A DNA stretch of 64,000 nt, taken from Alentia gelatinosa. Lineage: Eukaryota > Annelida > Polychaeta > Phyllodocida > Polynoidae. The stretch is from positions 35,955,153 to 36,019,152 of the forward strand of contig OX465587.1 of the NCBI GenBank assembly GCA_950022655.1. The letters run 5' to 3'. Position 1 is the first letter of the stretch. Each line of letters begins with the position of its first letter. A model generated the notes under the pieces. That model did not search any database and was not told where the DNA came from. It was given only the letters and a program-made list of their open reading frames with translations. A program made the translations under genes and the position numbers. Of the stretch, positions 59,101-64,000 are shown piece after piece.

Positions 59101-59340
59101 GGCCTATGAAGCCTCTTAGAGTTATGAATTGATGCGAGGACTCTGCCTAAAGCTTCTGACTTTGCCACAGGTGCCCGGTGAGATAGAGTTGATGAACTTA
59201 CTTGGTAAATTCCCAACGACCGGATATGGGGTAGGGCCTGGTGGGTAGCGGCGCCGCTGTCGCCGTCTGCTGACGATGTACCACACTACGGTTAGGGAGA
59301 CGGCCCCTGCAGACAATGCACTGACAACCTGCACCGACAT
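46850..59340 (-). CDS. Cytochrome P450, CYP2 clan, complete, 11 exons
   Basis: A microsomal haem-thiolate monooxygenase (electrons from NADPH-P450 reductase); the substrate cannot be inferred. Exons in order: 59340-59202, 57808-57728, 56694-56596, 55285-55192, 54859-54805, 53727-53618, 51172-50964, 50137-50009, 49691-49587, 49010-48876, 47196-46850. All are GT-AG and phase-consistent, giving 500 residues, the normal length. Landmarks: membrane anchor about 5-23 with stop-transfer RRRQRRR at 25-31, PPGP hinge 33-36, helix C WKRLR 126-130, I-helix AGTDTS 306-311 with the acid-alcohol pair, ExxR as EVMR 363-366, PERF 418-421, and haem loop FSTGRRVCVG 438-447 with ligand C445. The SNGGKDI and VPHETTCDTSVGGYDIP segments place it in the CYP1/2/17-type clan; the exact family needs a tree. 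There is no sign of decay. Introns carry many MITEs and a 30-bp array. Confidence 0.95.
47971..48116. mobile_element. Palindromic element in P450 intron 10
   Basis: Arms ACTGAACGGGAGTTAGTAG and partner. Apex CAAGGCGTTAGCCAAG (48036-48051), the AA/AA variant. It is followed by TTTATCCTACCC. Confidence 0.7.
48229..48550 (+). mobile_element. Composite repeat, second copy
   Basis: Near-identical to 40257-40590, with apex CGAGCGTATGCAAG at 48300-48313, again ending GGTGGATAATAA. Confidence 0.75.
48559..48701. mobile_element. Palindromic element, sister of 25952-26094
   Basis: Arms AAACCAAACAAGAGTTAGT. Apex TGAGGCAAAGCCGAG (48623-48637). It lies directly after the composite repeat. Confidence 0.7.
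48876..49010 (-). CDS. P450 exon 10
   Basis: Residues 341-385 with the K-helix EVMR and RPLAPLAVPHETT. Donor GTTAGT, phase 1. Confidence 0.95.
49587..49691 (-). CDS. P450 exon 9
   Basis: Residues 306-340: oxygen-activation motif AGTDTSRTTLLW and the J-helix (HPECQKKMQKEVD). Donor GTGAGG. Confidence 0.95.
   Translation of the reverse strand, partial: RERTHLGPPFSGVYCSWRLILSVRRRCKKRSIAL
49735..49855 (-). repeat. SINE-like repeat fragment in P450 intron 8
   Basis: An inverted copy of the 40845-41085 family (AGCAGTGGTAGACTTACTGC). Confidence 0.6.
50009..50137 (-). CDS. P450 exon 8
   Basis: Residues 263-305, ending QLTILDIFS at the start of helix I. Donor GTAAAT. Confidence 0.94.
50562..50919. 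mobile_element. MITE with long terminal inverted repeats and TA target duplication
   Basis: 358 bp between TATAGGGAGCCAAAGTGAAC and its inverted partner ending at 50919. The arms match over about 65 bases. TA at both borders fits Tc1/mariner-type mobilisation. It sits in P450 intron 7. Confidence 0.8.
50964..51172 (-). CDS. P450 exon 7
   Basis: Residues 193-262, helices F and G (FFPILKYIP). Donor GTAAGC, phase 1. Confidence 0.94.
51495..51672 (+). repeat. Dispersed 175-bp repeat, copy in P450 intron 6
   Basis: Contains GATCTCCTTATTCTGAGGTA, ATTTTGAAAATGGCGCAAT and TAGACTGGAGCCTGTAGTGT. The inverted partner is at 54331-54502. Confidence 0.8.
51673..53617 (-). other. Rest of P450 intron 6
   Basis: Holds two diverged copies of a CATCAATGATGAACATACCATTT-like block cut short (near 52190-52240 and 52385-52430; also near 37440 and 37800) and a foldback relative near 53195-53290. 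No other gene seen. Confidence 0.5.
53618..53727 (-). CDS. P450 exon 6
   Basis: Residues 157-192 (FNPRHSLDMIVYNIICSMVFGK, helix E region). It is flanked in its two introns by inverted copies of a 175-bp repeat (51495-51672 and 54331-54502). Confidence 0.94.
53803..54260. repeat. 30-bp minisatellite in P450 intron 5
   Basis: About 15 copies of a 30-base unit (TACTTTATGTCTTAGATACT plus ACCATCTGCC), nearly identical, so probably recent. Confidence 0.95.
54331..54502 (-). repeat. Dispersed 175-bp repeat, inverted copy in P450 intron 5
   Basis: The reverse complement of 51495-51672, with minor differences. Confidence 0.8.
54805..54859 (-). CDS. P450 exon 5 (55 bp)
   Basis: Residues 138-156. The small exon is supported by exact phase with its neighbours and the acceptor TTTTGTAG. 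Confidence 0.9.
55192..55285 (-). CDS. P450 exon 4
   Basis: Residues 107-137 with helix C motif GPVWKRLRKITHAAF. Acceptor ATTTCAG, donor GTGATT, phase 2. Confidence 0.94.
56596..56694 (-). CDS. P450 exon 3
   Basis: Residues 74-106 (GEPTIILGNLDLIREAF, then NEFAGRP). Donor GTAAGT; an internal GTGAGC is not used, because only the longer form keeps the phase. Confidence 0.93.
57728..57808 (-). CDS. P450 exon 2
   Basis: Residues 47-73, containing KYGDIFTVFF typical of helix A and the first beta strand. Acceptor TTTTTGCAG, donor GTAAGT. Confidence 0.94.
58465..58585. mobile_element. Palindromic element in P450 intron 1
   Basis: Arms GTTTTAATCTTGGCCACCGT and partner, nearly perfect over 40 bases. 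Apex on the minus strand TGAGGCGAAGCTGAG (58518-58532). Confidence 0.75.
59202..59340 (-). CDS. P450 exon 1
   Basis: Residues 1-46: signal anchor, basic stop-transfer and PPGPTPYPVVGNLP. The start codon abuts a 75-bp array whose units all begin ATGTCGGTACAG. Donor GTAAGT, phase 1. Confidence 0.95.
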
Positions 59341-60125
59341 CTTACCGCAGGACGATTATCTGAAAACATCAATAAAAGCAGGAATAACATCAATACTGAA
59401 AACATGTACCGACATCTTACCGCAGAACTATGATCTGAAAACATCAGTAAATACAGGAATAGCGTCAGTACTGAAGACCGGTACCAACATCTTACCGCAG
59501 AACTATGATCTGAAAACATCAATAAATACAGGAATAGCGTCAATACTGAAGACCTGAACCGACATCTTACCGCAGAACTATGATCTGAAAACATCAATAA
59601 ATACAGGAATAGCGTCAATACTGAAAACATGTACCGACATCTTACTGCAGAACTATGATCTGAAAACATCAATAAATACAGGAATATTAGGAAACATCCT
59701 TTCTGTTGACGAAACGGTTCCTGTTCGAGGTCAGTCATCAATATCATACTGCCCGACGCCATAGGTGGAAGGCAGTATGAAATCGATGACTGACCGAGAA
59801 CTAGAATCATTTCGTCTACAGTCAGGACGTTTGCTTATTATTGTATACCTTAAATCGATGAAAAAACACCATTTTAATGACTTATTAAGTCACTTTTGTC
59901 AATATTGAAAACATGTACCAACATCTAACCGCAGGGCAATGATCTGAAAACATCAATAAATACAGGAATAGCGTCAATACTGAAGACCAGTACCGACATC
60001 TTACCACAGGGCGATGATCTGAAAGCATCAATAAATACAGGAATAACATCAATACTGAAGACCGGTACCAAAAATCTTTGGTCTGAAAACATCAATAATG
60101 ACAGGAAGACCTGTACCGACATCTA
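59341..60125 (-). repeat. 75-bp array upstream of the P450, each unit starting with its start-codon context
   Basis: About seven units. On the minus strand each begins ATGTCGGTACAG (the gene starts ATGTCGGTGCAG), continues through TTTATTGATGTTTTCAG and ends CTGCGGTAAG directly before the next ATG. Each unit carries a short open frame of about 19-20 codons closed by an in-frame stop, so upstream units cannot extend the P450. The array is interrupted by a palindromic insertion at about 59690-59895. Confidence 0.88.
59704..59820. mobile_element. Palindromic element inserted in the start-codon array
   Basis: Arms TGTTGACGAAACGG...GGTCAGTCATC and partner. Apex CGACGCCATAGGTGGA (59754-59769), again GA on both sides of a short hairpin. 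Confidence 0.6.
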
Positions 60126-60134
60126 AAACCTCTC

Positions 60135-60395
60135 CACCGCGCACCCCAATTCACCTACAAACCCTTCTCCCAACCCCTCACCTCCTCCCCTCACACCTCC
60201 CCTCACCTCACCTCCTCACCTCACACCTCCCCACCCTCACCTCCTCACCTCACACCTCCCCTCACCTCACCTCCCCACCCCTCACCCCAATCCACCTCCA
60301 AACCCTTCTCCTCCTCACCCCTCACCTCCTCACCTCACACCTCCCCTCACCTCACCTCCCCACCGCTCACCTCCTCACCTCACCCCACACCTCTG
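60135..60395. repeat. CTCACCTCAC-type low-complexity tract
   Basis: Pyrimidine/A-rich CACCTC steps with a longer unit (AATTCACCTACAAACCCTTC-like) seen twice, near 60149 and 60289. Confidence 0.85.
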
Positions 60396-61551
60396 TACTA
60401 TGTATACCCTAGGTGTACCTAGAGGTGTTTGCAGTTGGCTACTTCAGGCTCTACTATATGTACTGGGCCTATAAGTGCTGCCACTTTGTGAGCAGCTGGT
60501 GTATTACTCAACGTAACCAAGGTCTAAAAATAGAACAGCATGCTCTCAGAGTTCAGGCAGGCATCCATCTTGTATGTACACATCTCCATTAAAATCTACA
60601 ATCACAGGCCAGTCTTCTTGTTACATGACAATACCACACTCTATAATGATGATCGTATACTTTTTTCTGTGTGTATGTCCTCATGGTTCTATTTTATATA
60701 CCTATTTTCTGGAATTATGTGATATCTGGCAAGGCTCAATGAAAGCTAGTTGTGATATACTTATAAATGTATATATTTGGCTCTATATATGTGTCTCTGT
60801 CCCAACTTTCTTTGTATTCTTGAACACACCCTGTTTTATCCAGGGCTGGCTGAGGTTCCCCTGCCCAGTCGCTACGCCTGAATTTTGTCTCTTCTCTTAT
60901 TGTTATGTGTAACCACTGTATAGTGTCTATAATGGATAAAGCCGATCCTGCCTATTTTGGCCTATAACGGACATTGACCCCGTTTTGGTGGTCTAAACTA
61001 CTGATCAGCTTCCTGGAATGGACTTGATAAATGTGTAAGAAGCCGGACCTAATGAGTCCTGAACAGATATCATACACATAACAGCAGGTGTTAAACTTCT
61101 ATGATTTGTTACCTTTCGATTGATTGATTGAAAATCATGTAAACATTTATGTGAATCAACTGTCAATAAACGTTTTTCAACAACAAAAATCCTCATTACT
61201 CTCATAAGTCATTGACCGATTTTGTAAATATTATTGTTCCGATGTCAGAAATTGTAGATATCATGTTGTTATGTTGCCAATATATATAAGCCCAGCGCAG
61301 AGGGACTACTTGTAATATGAATCAAATGAATATGCGGAAAACATTGCAAAACGGGAAGGTAGTAGACCGCGTTAAATGTATTGTAAACTGACCCTAATAA
61401 AAAAGAAATACCGGACCGTTTTGACGTGGTGCCGACTTCACCACATACCGTCTGGGAGCCCTGCCGATCCTAGGACATATTATGAGGAAACATACTTACC
61501 CTGAGCGAGTTCGTTTTGTACAGAATATACCCTTCGCATATGCTCATTTAA
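60396..61551. other. Gene-free stretch
   Basis: AT-rich unique sequence with no recognisable exon. Confidence 0.45.
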
Positions 61552-62085
61552 CTTAAAGGCATATCCTACAATCCACAGTGGCGCCACCTGGTGATTTTCA
61601 ATTAATGTCAAATATTAGTCAAAACTGGTTTCTTGGGGTTTATTCTAATTCTACATGAGTAGATTTAACATTTTGTCACGTTTATCCTATTTTAATAGGT
61701 AAATTAGGCCAATTTACATTTGCTTGATTTACATAGGAAATGTACTCAAAACTATGGTTTTCTTCGATTCTTTCAAAAACAAGGATGGCGACCTATGATT
61801 TTTAAAACCTAGATAAGAAAAACTTTTTATGTACTATATTCCGTGAAAATTTGAGGAAATTGACATGGGTTTTACTATGTGAAAAAATACATTTAGAATT
61901 TCTATATATTCTACCATAAAACTATCATGATATTGATCTATAAATCAAAAACTAGCATGGTGACCCCTGATTTTTAAGTTAGATATGTGTTCCACAACAC
62001 TGGGAGATCATCACATCTAATTTTCAGGAAATTGACATGGGTTTTAATTTTCAAGCCAAATTGTCCGATATATGCCGTTAAGAGG
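61552..62085. mobile_element. TTAA-flanked MITE, full-length copy, about 530 bp
   Basis: Left end TTAAAGGCATATCCTACAAT; right end ATATATGCCGTTAA after ATTGTCCG. The TTAA at both ends and the AGGCATAT/ATATGCC inverted termini suggest a piggyBac-type non-autonomous element. Partial relatives are at 10098 and 31180. Confidence 0.7.
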
Positions 62086-62164
62086 GTAGAAGTAAACCAA
62101 TCAGAAAGGCTCTCCCTGCCTCCTTGCGGATGAGCAGCGAACCAGCGTATCTCCCTACTCCCTC

Positions 62165-62940
62165 AGCTGCCCATCTTCCACCCTCCCTCCCTCCCTCCCT
62201 CCCTCCCTCCCTCTCTCCCTCCCTCCCTCCCTCCCTCCCACCCACCCTCCCTCCCATCCTCCCTCCCATCCTCCCACCCTCCCTCCCTCTCATCCTTCCA
62301 CCCTCCCTCCCTCCCATCATCCCACCCTCCATCTCTCCCGCCCTCCCACCCGCCCTCCCACCCAACCTCCCTCCCACCCTCCCATCCTCTCACCTTCCCT
62401 CCCTCTCATCCTTCCACCCTCCCTCCCATCCTCCCACCCTCCCTCCCATCCTCCCATCATCCCTCCCATTCTCCCACCCTCCCTCCCTCTCATCCTCCCA
62501 TCCTCCCTCCCTCCCATCATCCCACCCTCTATCCTCCATCCCTCCCTCCCACCCTTCCTCCTATCCTCCCTCCCTTCTCCCTCCTTCCCTCCCTCCCTCC
62601 TCCCTCCCATCATCCCACCCTCCATCTCTCCCGCCCTCCCACCCGCCCTCCCACCCAACCTCCCTCCCACCCTCCCATCCTCTCACCTTCCCTCCCTCTC
62701 ATCCTTCCACCCTCCCTCCCATCCTCCCACCCTCCCTCCCATCCTCCCATCATCCCTCCCATTCTCCCACCCTCCCTCCCTCTCATCCTCCCATCCTCCC
62801 TCCCTCCCATCATCCCACCCTCTATCCTCCATCCCTCCCTCCCACCCTTCCTCCTATCCTCCCTCCCTTCTCCCTCCTTCCCTCCCTCCCTCCTCCCTCC
62901 CATCATCCCACCCTCCCTCCCTCCCTCCCTCCCTCCCTTG
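62165..62940. repeat. CCCT(CC)-rich array with a 294-bp tandem duplication
   Basis: Four-base CCTC periodicity. A complex block starting CATCATCCCACCCTCCATCT at 62315 recurs at 62609, nearly identical over 294 bases. Confidence 0.9.
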
Positions 62941-63064
62941 TAGTTCAGCCCACTGCTGTCATTCATAAATATTTTGGGGTCCGGAGCGGTCACCGAACCG
63001 AAACGCGTGCTGGCGCGCATCCTGACTTGAAACTGAATTCTCCTTCACCAGATTTACAGCCTCA

Positions 63065-63465
63065 ATGCCTCCCTCCTCCTTACATCCTTCCGTCCCTCCG
63101 TCTCTCCGTCTCTCCCTCCCTCACTCCCTCACTTCCTCCATCCCTCCCTCCTCCATCCTTCCCCCTCACTCCCTCCCTCCCTCACTCCCTCCCTCCTTCA
63201 CTCCCTCACTCCTCCCTCCTTCCCCCTCACTCCCTCCCTCCCATCCTCCCCCATCCTCCCTCCCTCCTTTCTCCGTCCTCCCTCCCACCCTCCCTCCCAT
63301 CCTCCCCCATCCTCAATCCCTGCTTTCTCCATCCTCCCTCCCTCCTTCCCCCTCACTCCCTCCCTCCCATCCTCCCCTCCTCAATCCCCCCTTTCTCCAT
63401 CCTCCCTCCCTCCCTCCCTCCCTCTCTCCCTCCCTCCCTCCCTCCCTCCCTTCCACCCTCACTCC
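63065..63465. repeat. Second CCCTCC-rich array
   Basis: Same composition as 62165-62940, separated from it by about 130 bases of unique sequence. Proline/serine frames on both strands are compositional. Confidence 0.9.
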
Positions 63466-63470
63466 CCTGA

Positions 63471-64000
63471 CGGCCGCTCTATCTTTTTTAAAGGGTTTTA
63501 TTTACCCTGGAGTTGAGGTTGGTGACTAGCGCCTATCTCACACCTTCTCCAGCTGTTTCAATCCAGTGGTCTCAGATACCCAGTTTACAAGTTCGAGCAT
63601 CATTATAAATAGATTAGTATTACACTATCTTATATAACACGAGGCGAAGCCCATATGCTCCACGGGGTGCCGACCAACACCGACCACTAACTCCGAGCGG
63701 CAATTAGATGCATTATATATGCGGACCTGTCTATTGATGCCTGCCTTTTGTACGAGGACTATTTTACGTCGAGGAATAACCAGGCCCTATGCCAACTGCC
63801 GGTAATAAGGTCCAACATTTTCTCCTTATCACGTACGCGTTACTGCACTAATTATATACATTCAAATGCCCGTATGTGGTGCGTGTGCCAGATGCTATTC
63901 TGACCTGCCAATCTAGACTACATGCTGTACTTCTATATGCCCTCCCTTTCCCATACATTTAGTACTTTCCACAACGTACCTGCAATGTCAATAAAGTAAA
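63471..64000. other. Gene-free end of window
   Basis: Unique sequence. CGAGGCGAAGCCC at 63640-63652 looks like half of the palindrome apex seen elsewhere, without visible arms. An AATAAA lies near the very end. Confidence 0.4.

Noticed and set aside
62124..63470. 448-codon Pro/Ser frame
   Set aside because: Compositional frame in CCCTCC repeats with no domain or codon signature.

Overview
The window is animal nuclear DNA, most likely from an invertebrate bilaterian. Genes are split by many GT-AG introns, there are no operons, and most of the sequence is minisatellites, foldback/MITE-like elements and SINE-like repeats. I cannot name the species. One SINE-like family joined to (TTA)n next to TTTAACGTCCC recalls elements common in molluscs and some deuterostomes, which is only a hint. 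Three genes are well supported. (1) An apparently intronless family A G-protein-coupled receptor of 416 residues lies on + at 618-1868, embedded in CTGTCA/TGACAG repeats. (2) The N-terminal half of MTO1 (GidA/MnmG family, mitochondrial tRNA wobble-uridine modification) lies on - as seven phase-consistent exons between 40056 and 31006; the C-terminal half was not found. (3) A complete CYP2-clan cytochrome P450 lies on - as eleven exons (59340 to 46850) that join in frame into exactly 500 residues with every P450 hallmark. A fourth, weaker gene is proposed on + at 8529-10031: three exons, not recognised, behind a CpG-rich promoter.

Layout: 1-2345 GPCR and its repeats; 2346-8300 gene-poor, with a degenerate TCATGTGAC array and a foldback element; 8300-10031 promoter and candidate gene with a 1.1 kb G-rich minisatellite in its intron; 10.1-24.2 kb a run of unrelated tandem arrays (27 bp, GC 7-mer, CCAAT-rich, GGGTA-rich, 20 bp, 30 bp with a 270 bp higher order); 24.2-31 kb foldback elements and a hammerhead-like motif; 31.0-40.1 kb MTO1; 40.2-46.8 kb repeats; 46.8-59.3 kb the P450; 59.3-64 kb a start-codon array, a TTAA-flanked MITE and CCCT-rich arrays.

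Two patterns are not explained by ordinary annotation. First, several tandem arrays include or touch a functional gene boundary: the 3' splice site of MTO1 exon 5 (four decayed copies), the 5' splice site of MTO1 exon 6 (eleven copies, 48 bp period), the start codon of the P450 (75 bp units each beginning with its first codons), and the repeat abutting the GPCR start. Second, about fifteen otherwise different palindromic elements share one apex: a short GC hairpin flanked on both sides by GA (or AA), which would form tandem purine mismatches inside an otherwise complementary stem. The genes are functionally unrelated (signalling, mitochondrial tRNA modification, oxidative metabolism) and I see no sign that they work together.
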